Positions 1 through 11,304 of a DNA stretch of 64,000 bases are shown here, one piece after another (positions within the stretch are counted from its first letter, which is position 1; each line of letters opens with the position of its first letter). Source of the stretch: Capitulum mitella (lineage: Eukaryota; Arthropoda; Thecostraca; Pollicipedomorpha; Pollicipedidae); the NCBI GenBank assembly GCA_030062745.1, contig CP099853.1, positions 1,116,001 through 1,180,000 on the forward strand. Reading direction: 5' to 3'. Both the position numbers and the translations under genes were made by a program. Below the pieces are notes generated by a model, which saw only the letters and a list, made by a program, of their open reading frames with translations, was not told the DNA's origin and ran no database searches.

Positions 1-3000
1 CAGTTGACCGCCTCCCTCTAAATCACGAACGGTTGGTCGCACGATAAAAATAAGCACACCGTTGGAAAGCGTGTGACCAGTAGAGTTCGAAACTGACCTC
101 ATTTTTAGTTTTAGATAATATGTAAGCAGTTTACGTCCTATACATGTTTTCTCATAGCCGACTACATGAGACCGAGAAATGGCCTGAATCTCAAGGGCTG
201 TGACTAATGACGCATAGTTAAAGGCACCAGGGCACAAGTAAGGGTCCGCAAATGCCGATACACATCTGATATCTCGGATTTGTTCAATATATACGCCGAA
301 ACGTTGAGTTAAAGACATATCAATTTTCGCGTCGGCTGTAGGCGTGCGGCGCAGCCGTATGCGACAAAAAATTGACGGGAACTAATTTTAGCGTTCCTCT
401 ATTTTTGCGAGAAAATCCTATCCATGTAAACTTTGTTGATCTTAGTGGTTCTTGTGATGGTTTTTCATGCCTAAATTTTGGAAAAAATCATAAGTTACGA
501 ATCTACAAAATTGGCGGAGCTTTATTCACGAGAGCCTGTTTATTTACAAAATATGCTATTTTTTTCAAACTATTTGAGGTTTCTGGTATTACTTACGTTT
601 GTGCAATCCAGTTCTGCTAATTTCTACCCATTCTGAGTAATTCATCGCTGGTTTTGACGGTGGTACATTTTGGCTCACTACAGTTATTCGTGACCTGACC
701 TCAGGTCCATGGATAGAAGTCATTGATACTTTGCCCAATGACAGTAACTAGATGTCTGCTTGACACCATTCTAAAAATGCTATGAAATATTCTGTCAATT
801 TCCGAAAAAAGGCGACATGTCTTAAAAATGGACTTGACCTTAGGTCAATGATTCCGAAAAATCTGAGATAGCAGATTTGTTGCATCTATCACGATCACTA
901 ATCCCTGAAAGTATTATTGAGATATTTTGTTTTCCGAAAAAGTTACAGAGCGCTAAACCTTTTTGGACATAGGTCTGTTTGACCTGACCTAGGTGAAGTA
1001 CCTGACCTGACCTGGGCTTCAAACTTTGACACAAGGTGAAAAATGATGAAGTAAAAGATACACAGTTTCGAGACTCTGTGTTTGTTTGTTCCTCTCGCAG
1101 TCCCAGGAAAACTTCAGGGGAGGCAGTCAACTGCCTCCCCCCAGTCGGGGACGGGTTAATCCCACGCGACGCAGTGCTCCGAAACGATCCGTGTGAGGAG
1201 AAGAGATTAGTATGGAGAGCATCCACCCCAGCCTTGAAATTGGTAGGAGTCCCCCCACTTGCTCCTTGGCAACGTACCCACAGACAATATCAGAACAAGA
1301 ACTAGGTTCCACTTGACCTTTGGTATTACCCATAACCACTCCGTACAGCACGCAGTGTTATATGGATGCAGCATCGGCAGCAAAACGTGATTTTTGTGAA
1401 CGGTCTACAGACACGTTTTTGCTTCTGTTCAAAGGAAGCGAGTTAACGTGGTTAAGGTCGTGCTAAACACAGTTCGTTTGAACATAAGCTCATCATGGTA
1501 ACGAAGTTTCGAACTGGAGCCACCAGAATCGCATGCGAAGAACTCCCGATGGCGCACTTTCTCGGTTCTATTTCGAACTGTATGTGCCCGTGATAAATGA
1601 AAACCAGCATATGTGCCAATGTTTCTTGCACGCGCAATGCCAGTTAATGTATTAAGAGCTCCCGGTATTCATTTCAGTTCATCTCTCATCACATCTAACT
1701 AAAATTAAGGTAACGGTATGAACAGTCTCATATGTACTTTACTGTAGAGTCCAGCTTCACTCACCGTCTGATACCGACCCGGCGTCTCTGCCTGTGGGTG
1801 CCAGACACGGGTGAAACGTGACGTTATCATCGAGGCTACTCATCTCCTCACAAAATATGATGATCAAAATCCGATCAAAATCCGTGTTACAGAGGGGAGA
1901 GGTCAGAGCATATCTTAGTAAGTAGTGTCACTCTCAGCATTGCTCACATCCACAATGATCTACAGAAGCCAAGGCAACGGCAGGCAATGCCCCGATTAGC
2001 ATTCCGCTTGGTTGTGCGCAAGTGGGCTCTCATATTTCTTCAGATTCTACAGCAAAATGCTAAATCATTGGAATGTTTAAATGACGTTCGAATTTTCGGC
2101 GAATAATCGGGTGAAAAATTGCTGAACCGAATATTCGCCGAATATTCGAATTTTGGCATCAAAATTCCAATATTCGTCGAATCTCCGAATTATCCAAATC
2201 CGAATCCTCAGCTAGAATGTTAACCTGTTTGCGCGCTGAACCAGATGGATGTTCATTGTATATGTATAAAAAAGGCAACCAAATAAGTGTAAAACAGCAA
2301 GAGGTCTCACGCTTGTTGACCCCTACGCCAGGATAGATAACGTTTAGCTAGAACGCATATGACATTCTAAACATACAAATGATTACTAAATGTTTTTTCT
2401 TTAAAACGCGCACTGATGGGGGGGGAGGAATTGCCCACTATTTATGTTCTTTGCACATAACATGAGCGATAATAAAGCCCTGAAATTTTGCCTGTCTTCT
2501 GCTCAACGCCTTACTCATTTTTCATTGTTTGAAATTAAAAATCGGTTTGCAGCTAGTTCACTCCAACCCGGCGAAGTCGGGGGTGGGGGGTGGGGAGGGC
2601 GGGGGGACGGTCGCACCGCCGATCTTGCACGGCGGAGGACGACCGCACGGGTGTCGGGCCGCACAAAGGCACTGTGTTGCTCATGGAATAGGTTCTTCCC
2701 AACAGCCGCCCACAAAACATGGCGGGAAGCTAGCCTAGGAGATAAATTCAAAGACACGAGTACCCCTAGTCAGACTGATAGAGATAAACGAAAACCATAT
2801 TATGAACATAAGGCATCGTTTTTTCCGACAGGTCTTTTGACCCGACCTCGAAGAAACTAAGTGGGAAGTTAGACTTCTAAGTGAAAATTAAAGGTCAGGT
2901 ACTCTTGATAGGTGAATCAAGGTCAGCTGAGGTCAGATATGGAAAATATATCGCTTTGTAAAGGGGTCATGCCATGTGCCGGGACCCTTCACCGCGTAAT

Positions 3001-4380
3001 GAATGCAGGTGCTTCAAAGCAAAGGGAAGCTAGGTCAAGTCAAATGAAGTCGTCCAAGGTCAGCTGGCTGAAAATGCGACATTCCTGCCTTTCCTGCACC
3101 TCTATCCATATGGTCTCAGTTAGTTCGATGACCTAAGTATGCCAGCTAGCTTAAGAATATAATAGAATGTCCTGCCTATTAACAACCCGCTAGATTGTGT
3201 GCTTACTCGATTTCGAAAAAAATACGCTTTGAAATGTTGACCTGGGTTGACTCCATTCTACCCGTCAAAAGTTAATCTCATTTTGTCCCATGTAAAATTA
3301 TCATGTGGACTACGATTCTGGTTGCCATCGATTCAGCAGACCTGGAACAAGGAAACGATGTTACTGAATCAACGTTTTACCTAGTCTGACCTTGATGGAC
3401 TTTATCTAAGTTATTGATTTTCTCAGAGTTCTCAGATCGCTGAGCAGGATTCCGTCCCTCAAATTTTGCCGCAGTCGGCTGAATAAATCGAAAGACAAAG
3501 GAAAGCAGCATATGCCCCTAACCAGCCCGCTTAATAATCGGAAGTCCACGAACGTGTGTTTTAATGCAAACAATAAATATCGGTGGGAACATTTCAGAAT
3601 GTTGCCGTGTATATACTTGGCAGAAGTGAACAGAAACAGACGTTTTTTCTTTTAAAAAGAAACGCACTAGGACTTAGTCGCTTGGGTTCATGGGTGTGAG
3701 AGTGCGATAGGAGGAAGCTCTTTCAGCACGGGGACCTGCGAGCTGCTAGGTGACCATTCGTTTTCGGCCTGGATTAAAAGCCAAGATAACATGCGTCACT
3801 GCAGATAACCATGGAAGACTTATAATTACTCAAGCCCAAATCAATGGCGCCCGGTGTTTGCTAGTTGACGTTTGTGATCCGAGCCGAGATAACCCACGCT
3901 TTTGGAAGACTTGTTTGATTTGCCTTTGCCCATGTCCTGCATCGGTGCCCTTATCTCTTTATCGGTGTACATTAATAAGCCTATAGGTGTATATAAATAT
4001 AAGCCTCTACCCTGGTCCTGTCTTTGGCTTGTTTCTTTCCAGACCTTTTTCTCTATCCCCGCGATTTCCTACGTTTTTCCCATTTCCCTGTCTCCATCGC
4101 AGGTTCATCACCCACTGATCTCAGGTCGCAGCCACCCTCCACTCGCGTAGTTTTCCGCTGCAAAACCGGCCAGCGGCAGCGCCGGGCACGACCACCAGAC
4201 CAGGCAGCGTCCGATTCGTCACGTTTGTCGCCGAACGCCCTCCAGCCGCGGACGGAACCGAGACGTTTTCGCACGGTGTTTTTGCGTTGGGGAATGATAT
4301 GTGTAGTATGAGCTGGCAAGCTGATTAATTTACCGACGGCGCAGTGTGGTGCAACACAAAATGATCGTTGTCATACCGCA
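1..4380. other. Left-flank non-coding DNA
   Basis: I see no convincing gene here. The stretch holds diverged repeats with AGGTCA/TGACCT half-sites (about 660-1020 and 2880-2940), an AT-rich patch with repeated ATTCG at 2085-2200, and a GC-rich G-run patch at 2570-2660. The open frames are short and lack domain-like composition. A GC-rich patch at 4100-4310 follows a plausible plus-strand acceptor (about 4100, ctccatcgcag), but its frame resembles nothing I recognise. Confidence 0.5.
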
Positions 4381-4390
4381 AAAGATCTAT

Positions 4391-4396
4391 GTTTAT
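4391..4396 (-). terminator. Candidate poly(A) signal for the tetraspan-like gene
   Basis: The plus strand reads TTTATT, which is AATAAA on the minus strand. It lies about 760 bases downstream of the TAG stop at 5151-5153 and could end the 3' UTR of the gene at 5.1-7.5 kb. In AT-rich DNA such hexamers occur by chance, so the assignment is positional only. Confidence 0.3.
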
Positions 4397-5150
4397 TTGA
4401 ATAATGAAATACCTTTATGCCCAACAAAATAATCACGATACGCGTATCTAAACAGAACTGCGTACAGAATAAACGTGTTCACCGACACTACGTAAGCATG
4501 CAGATGTCTGTCTGCAAATACAGTTACTATTACGGATATTAACATCAAAGCGCCATGTGTATGCACTTGCAAGCAATTATGACTTCGTGAATAATCAGGT
4601 AACTCCTGATACGTCTCTTGCCCTGCTATCGGCTGCAGCTTCCGAAAAGGAATGATACCATAATTTAAAAAAAAGTGATTGAAAGAAGGAACCATAGGGA
4701 TAGGCCAAATTAAAACACAGCGGTTGATTAATGAAGTCTGCATGGAAAGCTACTTGACTGATTGGTGCTAAAGATGCCCTATTACTGGCAAAGCAATGAA
4801 TAAATAAACAAATCAAAAATACAGATAGAAAACACGCATTTAAAAGCCAGCACCAGTAAATTCAAAGAGAAAAGTAATACGGCTTTCTACAAAGTTACGC
4901 GTGCCGAAATAAGCAATACAGCATTAGCGTTTTCTGATTTTCGTAAGGCGACGCACTACGACTCAACGGGCGTCGTCCAACGCTTCTACCGAAAACACTT
5001 TCGTATACTTGGTCCACATCATACCGCAGATGTTCAGCATCAGCTCCTTCGCGCAGGAGTGCACCTAACAGGGAAGAACACTGGCGACGCGCTGGCTTCG
5101 ACGTTCAAGCGCTCCTCCTATCCTATCCTATATCCTATCCTCCTGCCGAC

Positions 5151-5563
5151 CTACGCCGTCGACTTTTCGCTCGCCTCGCGGCGAAGCTCCATGTGGAACG
5201 ACAGCACCACGACGAAGCAGTACCAGTAGAACGCCACCACGACGAACGAGCCGGCCACCAGCAGGCCCGCCACCGCCGAGTCCTGTTCTGCCGCTGCCGC
5301 CCCAGCCGCCGCGCCGGCCGCCGCCGCCAGCCCGCCGCCGCCGCCGCCGCCGGCGTGCTGGTACGCCGTCAGCACGGCTCCGGCCGTGCTCGCCAGGAAC
5401 ACGGCGCCGTGCCAGACGAGCCAGACGAGCACGCCGGCAGGAGCGCGCCGCAGCGCGGCCGCCGCCAGCGTCACGTTGCAGGCGATCGTGACGGCCACCA
5501 GGAGGCAGGCCGTCACCAGCAGCGCGCGCGTGTTGTAGAACGCCAGCGAGGTCATCTCGCGAG
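5151..5563 (-). CDS. Gene C last exon: helices 2-4 and C-terminus
   Basis: The translation has three clear hydrophobic stretches: ALLVTACLLVAVTIACNV, then GVLVWLVWHGAVFLASTAG, then a Gly/Ala-rich low-complexity linker encoded by CCG repeats, then LLVAGSFVVVAFYWYCFVVV. It ends with a charged tail (RREASEKSTA) and TAG at 5151. A plausible acceptor (cttggcag) precedes 5563 and gives phase 1, matching a donor after 5617. The same frame also starts with an ATG at 5585 that overlaps the TGA of the upstream frame as ATGA. Confidence 0.6.
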
Positions 5564-7524
5564 CTGCCAAGGCCGCCGGCGTCATCTTCGCGGGCCGTCC
5601 ACGTCGGTCGGGCCACCTCGGGGCTCGGCGGGGAGCGTGTCCCGAGCGGCGGAGGTCAGCGAGGTCAGCTCGCTGGCCGCAGGGGCCAACGGGTCAATCT
5701 CGCGGCCAGCGGAGGTCAGCGGGTCCATCGCCGACCGCTCACGGCGATAATCCTCCACGGTGAATATGATGTCATGCGGCCGACTGCCGAACGGCGACCA
5801 CCGGCCGCCGCCTGCGCCGCCCGGGGACAGGTCGTGGGGCACAGGGCTCTGACCGGCGTTCGGGGGCGGCACCACGGGTGGCGTCCGGTCAAACGGCGGG
5901 GGCAGCCGCGCCGCGCCGGCAGGAATCTCGCCGACGCCGATCACGTCGATTGGCTCTGGGTCGACGAACCCTGTCGGCGCTGAGCCGGCGAAACTGTCGC
6001 CGGCCGGCGGCGGTGGCGGGGGGATTGCCCCCGCCGGAGCAGGGATAGCGTCGATTGGCTCCGGGTCAACGGGCCCTGCCGGCACTGAGCCGGCGAAGCT
6101 GTCGCCGGCCGGCGGCGGCGGTGGAGTCGGCGTCGGAGGGGGGTTCGCTCTCGTCGCAGCAGGGATAGCAGTCCCGGAGGGCCTGGGGTTCGGGGTAGCA
6201 GCTCCGGAGGGCCCGGGGTTCGCTCTCGTCGCAGCAGGGATAGCCGCTCCGGAGGGCCCGGGGTTCGGGGTAGCAGCCCCGGAGGGCCCAGGGTTCGCCG
6301 TGTCGGACACGTCGAAGTACACGCCGTCGGCGGCGGCGGACGTCGCGGATCGCGTGGACGCCTCCGCAGGCGTCACGGCGTCGGCGCTGGAAGAAACGGA
6401 TCAGGTTCCGAGGCTGCTGCCCCGGCCGGGCTTGGCCGTCAGACTGGCGGAACGGGCCAGCCGGAAGTCCGGCGCCGTTCGGCGAGACGACCGCGCCCGC
6501 CACAGGCGCCGAGTCCTGTTGGACGTCCTCTGCCGCTGCAGATCCTGATTTCGAGGTCGTCCCTGGTTTGATGGCTCCTGATTTCTGGATCGTCCCTTGT
6601 TCGGTGGCTTTTGATTCTGGGGCCATTCCTGGTTTGGAGACTTCTGATTCCGAGGGCGTGTCTACTCCGGGTGACTCCGCTTTTGAGGTCGTCTCTGGGC
6701 CGGTTGACTCTGAGGTCACCCCTGACACGGGCGACGCCGTCCCCGAGGTTGTATGGATGGCGGCTGGCGAGGCAGGTTCCGAGTCGGCATCAGACCCGCT
6801 CCGACGGCCGTCACCCGCACGAGTTCGCTGCGGCGAAGAGGCCCCGGTCGCGGACTGTCTGCGAGCCGCGTCAGGGTCTGACGCAGCCCCAGTAGAAACG
6901 TCCAGCTCTGGCGCATCACCATCGTCTTCTGCGGCAGCAGCTCTGCCGCCCGACCCGGCGGCCTGCCATCCCCCGATCCCTCCAGCGTCTGCAGCCTCTC
7001 CAGAAGCTCCAGCCTCTACAGCATTTCCGGCCTCTCCAGCGACTCCAGAGACTCGAGCAGCTCCAGCGTCTCCATCGTCTCTGGCTCCTCCTCGCAGCGC
7101 AAAGAGACCGGCCGACAGCACGTCCTGCGTCTCCTGCTTTTGCGGAGCCTCGCCCCGTCCAGCGGCCGGTCCTCCAGCCGCCTCCTGCCGACCGGCTCCC
7201 GTCCTGTCGACCTCCTGCGAACCGGACCCCGTTTCCGGCCCGCTCCCCGTCGCCATCGTCGCCGTCGCCGTCGCCGCCGCCGCGGCCAGGCGTCACGCCG
7301 TCGGCCCGGCTCGGGGGCGTCTCAGCCTGCGGCGGCGACGGCGGCGGCCGGTCCAGCAGCCGGTCCAGCAGGTGCAGGCTGACCACAGCGCTGGCGCTGC
7401 CCAGCAGCTCGATCACGACCAGGGCGGCGGCGATCGCCAGGCAGCCGGTGCGCAGGTCCAGGCAGCCGCAGCAGGTGGCCGGCAGCGACGCCGAGCGGCG
7501 CAGCCGTACCGACGGCGACGGCAT
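5151..7524 (-). CDS. Probable four-helix membrane protein with a long Ser/Thr/Pro-rich loop (gene C)
   Basis: This GC-rich minus-strand gene is assembled from several open blocks. The first (from ATG 7524) has a Cys-rich CCGC motif, an LRTG motif and one hydrophobic helix. The last (5151-5563) has three more helices and a short charged tail. Between them lie long Ser/Thr/Ala- and Pro-rich blocks. A CCGC-LRTG first helix and a WLVWHG motif before the third helix resemble arthropod four-helix LAPTM-like proteins; that is a family-level guess from memory, not a search result. Such proteins normally have a short loop between helices 1 and 2, whereas here several hundred residues could lie there. 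The splices at 6386 (acceptor) and 5617/5563 (intron) can be argued. The join leaving the first exon is unresolved. The middle blocks could alternatively be partly intronic. Confidence 0.5.
5617..6386 (-). CDS. Gene C Pro-rich exon with internal peptide repeats
   Basis: A good acceptor, gtttcttccag with a CTGAT branch-like site, precedes 6386. The 256-codon frame contains two copies of an NPGPSG/AAIPAATRA block and two copies of a block beginning PPPPPAGDSFAGS and ending VDPEPID. It then has an ordered-looking HDIIFTVEDYRRERSAMDPL segment and short PLTSA/REIDPLA repeats. The last repeat resembles the start of the next exon (REMTSLA), which argues that both belong to one protein. The frame stops at 5582 unless a 53-base intron (5564-5616) is removed. 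Repeats and Pro/Ser richness suggest a flexible, possibly glycosylated segment. Confidence 0.5.
6404..7256 (-). CDS. Gene C Ser/Thr/Glu-rich block, boundaries unresolved
   Basis: One minus-strand frame stays open through this whole block and gives a hydrophilic, Ser/Thr/Glu/Ala-rich sequence with repeated short units such as SKPGMAPESKATEQ and TIQKSGAIKPGTTSKS. The composition is mucin-like or linker-like. I could not find a convincing donor to join it in phase 2 to the exon starting at 6386, nor a clear acceptor at its 5' side. Open frames on both strands are long here because of GC bias, so part of this may be intron. Confidence 0.35.
7300..7524 (-). CDS. Gene C first coding exon: N-terminus and helix 1
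   Basis: The ATG at 7524 has an A at -3. The start reads MPSPSVRLRRSASLPATCCG, then CLDLRTG, then a hydrophobic helix of about 25 residues (AIAAALVVIELLGSASAVVS). The basic N-terminus followed by CCGC and LRTG immediately before a membrane helix is the pattern I associate with LAPTM-like four-helix proteins. After the helix comes a Pro-rich stretch. A possible donor (GGC|GTGACG, about 7290) was not confirmed, so the 3' end is approximate. Confidence 0.5.
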
Positions 7525-7591
7525 CGTCCGCCGACCCGCGCGCCACTGAACGGAGCCGGCGGCGGGCGGTACAGGGAGGGGCCTGTACAGG

Positions 7592-7794
7592 GACGGGACG
7601 ATACAGGGGCGGACGATTTCGAGAGAGGGTAATACAGGGGCGGAGCGATACAGGGGCGGACGATTTCGAGAGAGGGTAATACAGGGGCGGAGCGATACAG
7701 GGGCGGACGATTTCGAGAGAGGGTAATACAGGGGCGGAGCGATACAGGGGCGGACGATTTCGAGAGAGGGTAATACAGGGGCGGAGCGATGCAG
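7592..7794. repeat. 47-bp minisatellite, about four copies
   Basis: The motif cgatttcgagagagggtaat begins at 7614, 7661, 7708 and 7755, an exact 47-base period. Each unit also carries two short acaggggcgga-type subunits. Partly related subunits continue outward on both sides (about 7565-7880). The array sits just upstream of the gene C start codon, so it would lie in the 5' UTR or promoter. The unit is not a multiple of three, and open frames through it are artefacts. Confidence 0.9.
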
Positions 7795-7964
7795 GAGCTG
7801 GACGATGCGGGGATGGGACGATGCAGGGACGGGCGATGCAGGCAAAGGGCGATACAGGGACGGGACGATACTAGGACGGGACAGGAATAAGACGAGACCA
7901 ATCGGCTCCCGGAACAAAGACGGCGGTGCGACTCGGGCGTCAGCGAATCTGGACCTCGGCGCCC

Positions 7965-7987
7965 CACGTCACGTCACGTCACGTCAC
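7965..7987. promoter_or_regulatory. Tandem CACGT array
   Basis: Four head-to-tail CACGT pentamers form overlapping ACGTCA (CRE-like half site) and CACGT (bHLH-like) cores. It lies 440 bases upstream of the gene C ATG, inside the CpG-rich segment. A cis-regulatory role is inference. Confidence 0.4.
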
Positions 7988-8429
7988 TTATCGTCTAGTG
8001 TCGGCCGCGGTCCGGCAATGCGCACCTTCTCAGAAGATCACCATCTTTCACTTGGCAATCGCTTCCACCATCATCGATCACGCCACTCAATAACGCGTTC
8101 ACCTGCGCGCAGTGTTACGAATCCAACAGCTCGTGGACAGATCTGGGACGGGCAGGGTGGGGAAGAGGGGGTGCGGCAGGGCCGTCACTGGTGCTGGAGC
8201 CGACCGCCACGCAGAGTTCAACGCTTTCTTAGTCCAGCTAAAGTGCAGCAAAGACGGTCTAGAAGAGATGGTTCTCGCCAGCGGCGTCCGCCAGATATTG
8301 AATGATTCGCTCAACAGCAGTCAGTTGTTCCGCTTCCACATGTCCTTTCAGAGGCTCACGCACATGAGACACGGGTATAAGAACTACAGACGGAATGTCC
8401 TTGAACTGCTGCGCCTTTAGCCAGCAGCG

Positions 8430-8717
8430 TCACCGGAGAAGGGCCTTCGGCGTCACGCTTTCGTGACGGATCTTCTGGTCGCCCCTGGTCATCGCGCCGA
8501 TGGTCCGTTGGTCGGTGACGCGCACCACTCTGGGCACCATTATGAGGGCCTGATCTCCGCCTGGATAGCCAGCCGCCGCCACCACGTCCGACGGCGGAGA
8601 CCGCGGCGGCGCCGGCTCCGGCACCGTCTCCAGCAGCGCCGCCGACCGCCGCGTCCACAGCCGGCCCGCCGGCAGGTCCGGCCTCCACTGGCGAGCGCCG
8701 CGCGCCGCGCAGAGGCG
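8430..8717 (-). other. Unassigned GC-rich open frame
   Basis: The minus-strand frame is open for 95 codons, ending in TGA at 8430. Its 3' half looks protein-like (YPGGDQALIMVPRVVRVTDQ then RTIGAMTRGDQKIRHESVTP). A possible acceptor (cgctcgccag) would start it near 8690. I recognise no family, and GC-rich DNA gives long frames on both strands. It could be the last exon of another gene or chance. Confidence 0.25.
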
Positions 8718-8864
8718 TCAACCGTGACGGCCGGACGAGGCGGCCTCCGTGGCGTCCGCCCGCGACCGCCGCCGCCGCGCCGCGACCGCCGCAGCGCGCC
8801 GGCACGGCCGCGAGCCGCACTTTCGCCGTCGGCGGCGCTGCAAGGTTGCAGACCAGTCACAACG

Positions 8865-9110
8865 CTCCCAGCTGTCACGGCCGGCAGCGCCGTCACAGCG
8901 CGTGACGGCCGGCGGGCGTGACGTCACGGTTCGGCGTCGGATCGTGACGCGCGCTAATGGGCAGTCGGGCGGTCGTATGTGGGGAGTCACGTGACGTCGG
9001 CCGCGCCGTGACGGGGGGGGCACGTGACGAGGGCGTCACGCCGGCCGGACGGGCCGTCACGGGCGGGGAATGGGTCCTGGTGACCTAGAGCCGGCGGGGG
9101 TCGTGCTCCA
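8865..9110. promoter_or_regulatory. CpG-rich promoter-like segment dense in CGTCAC/GTGACG
   Basis: Within about 250 bases CGTCAC or its complement recurs many times in both orientations, often as cgtcacggccgg or gtgacgtcac. The segment is CpG-rich and about 1.4 kb upstream of gene C. The spacing and mixed orientation look like a transcription-factor site cluster or a degenerate repeat. The assignment to gene C is positional. Confidence 0.45.
8986..8995. promoter_or_regulatory. Perfect GTCACGTGAC palindrome (CLEAR/E-box type)
   Basis: The ten bases match the CLEAR consensus bound by TFEB/MITF-type bHLH-zip factors, which control lysosomal genes in animals. A partial copy (cacgtgac) follows at 9021. 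If gene C is a LAPTM-like lysosomal membrane protein, this site would fit, but that link is inference. Confidence 0.45.
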
Positions 9111-11300
9111 GTGACGATCGGCCTTTGTTTTGTTGTGGAACCGGAATGTTGACTTTGAGTGGTTTGTTTTGCATCTTTCGAGGTATTCACAATGGACCAA
9201 GGTAAGAAAAAAATGTATGACCTTGACACTGGAACTCGAAAACGGCATGTTATTGTGCTGAATCGAACAACGGTCACCAACAGCGCGTGTCACTGGAATT
9301 TAGTTGTGCTTCATTGAAAAAAGCAATGTTTGTAATCGCACATCATTTGGCCGATTTCGTCTGACTTACTCAGCATTGAACGGACGCGTTGATTTGCTGT
9401 TACAGGCGCCGGCAGCTGCCAGTCGAGACTGTTGGCCTCTGTAACGCCTCGGCTCAGTTTCACCACTTTAATCACCGGTAATTATCTGTTTCGGTGTCGG
9501 TCCGGCTGGCCGCCGTTGTCGCCCAGAGGCCGCCGCCAGACCGCGGACCGTTCATTAACGTCCCGGCCACGACCGCGCTCACGTGCTGCGACAGCCGCGG
9601 CAGCCGTGCGGCAGCCTCGGATAGGCAGCTGGAAGCAATCGCGAACCGTGCGCCGGGCGGTGATTTGCGGAATGGGTCGTGCCGCACACCGCGTGCTGCA
9701 ACGACTGGGCAATGACGAAAATGTCGGAGCCGAGTGTGTCGCGTTGTGCCGAGTTGCTGTGGTTCATGTCGCTCATGGGGTAATGCTGCTGCGAATTGCT
9801 GAAAGTCCACAGTTCAGTGGGGTGAGGTTGTCCCGCGGGCACAGGCGCAGTGGGGGGGGGGGGACCTAGGCCCCTTCTTAGGCCCGCATTTTTTTGTGAA
9901 AACCATTGCACATCGCCTTCCCGGCAGGCGGTTTTCGTGCGATTTTAATTCACTCTGAGCTCCGGACCCCCTTAAGAAAATCCAGGCTGCGCCCCTGTCC
10001 GCGGGGTCCCTTCGGGACCTCCTCACGGCGGACGACGGAAGCGATTTGCGCCCTCAACACTGGCTCCTGCCGTAAACACTGTGACTGCGTTAATTTCACA
10101 GCCCGCTGACGCTTGCGCAGCAATCGGACATTTTGGTTACCGGCAGCCCTTGACATTTCACGAAGCCGCGACAGTCGCATTGTAAAACTGCCGCGTAGGG
10201 TAGAAAAGGGAACGATCGAATGAATAAATGAGGGCAGGGGGGGGGGGGGCACTTTCGGCAACTAATGTCAATCGGCGATTAACATCCTTGAACATATTAC
10301 CAGCAGTTCAAGTGAAACCAATATCCGCAAGACTGGAGTCTGAATTAATCCACAGTGGCTTATGTGGTGTCTGTTTTTCCAAGGCCTATTCATTTTAGGT
10401 GTAGCCGCTTTTTTGCCCGAGAGGGTTTCAGACCATTAACGTACCCTACTGTTTACGTTATCTTCAAGGGCAATCTGAACTGTATTCTGGTGGCTAGGGC
10501 TATTTATCCACGGGTACACAGAGAATGGGCAGTACTTGAAGACTTCATCATTACGTGTTTGGGTTTCTGAGGGGAAGATACGCTCTGTCTTAATGGCTTA
10601 AAACCTGGAAGCTTCTGTGTTCCAATTACAGGCTCTTGCCAGCATTCATGCACTGAACTTTCATAGGTATGTGTCAATGACGTAAGCTCAGAAACCTTTC
10701 CCTTTCGAATGCAAACTACAGCTTGTTTGTCCAATGTACACAGTTTAAAAGGTTCTTGGATTCAAGAAAGGCCAAGGCCCGAGGCAAGCTCACGGGATAA
10801 TGATCCATGTCATTAGGTGATCGTTTGCCTGAATTATGTTGAGGATCTGACACATTCTAAGGTCCCCAGCTTGAAAACTATGCACAACGTCTGACAAAAG
10901 CAATCCTTCATGGCGGTGGCCACCACTGACGAAGGTAGCAGGAAAAACACGTTTATTACAGATGGAGGTGAACGCAAATATCCCATGTGCGGCGCGAAAA
11001 CATACAAGCGATTGTTGCCAAGCACTGCCTAACGAATGGCCTTGAAAATAGCGCGCCAGTAAGCCAGGGGCGGTGCCATCGATTTTTAATACAAAGGAGC
11101 GAACCAAAAACCGCTATACGACCAAACAATGTCATTTAAGGTGACGTGTTTGCGACGTTTACGCGTGGTGCATAATTGGAAGCACGGGATAAAAAAATAT
11201 TTTTCGTTCCAGTGAAGTAAGATAGACGTAGCATAAAACTCATAACATCGGAAAAACGAGAACAAATTAAGGCATCCTATATTTCAAACACGGGTATCCC
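9111..11300. other. Non-coding DNA
   Basis: No supportable gene. A GC-rich patch at 9430-9720 gives open frames on both strands with no recognisable domain. Homopolymer G runs occur at 9851-9862 and 10238-10249. The rest is AT-balanced with short frames only. Confidence 0.45.
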
Positions 11301-11304
11301 TCAG

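Noticed and set aside
4024..4311. Open frames on both strands in a GC patch, with a plausible plus-strand acceptor near 4100
   Set aside because: No upstream exon and no recognisable domain; strand cannot be decided.
5193..7632. Plus-strand open frames opposite gene C
   Set aside because: Their composition is Arg/His/Pro-rich from GC bias, while the minus strand has membrane helices and a splice acceptor.
8112..8420. Plus-strand frame ending KNYRRNVLELLRL
   Set aside because: Looks mildly protein-like, but there is no good acceptor, no partner exon and no recognised family.
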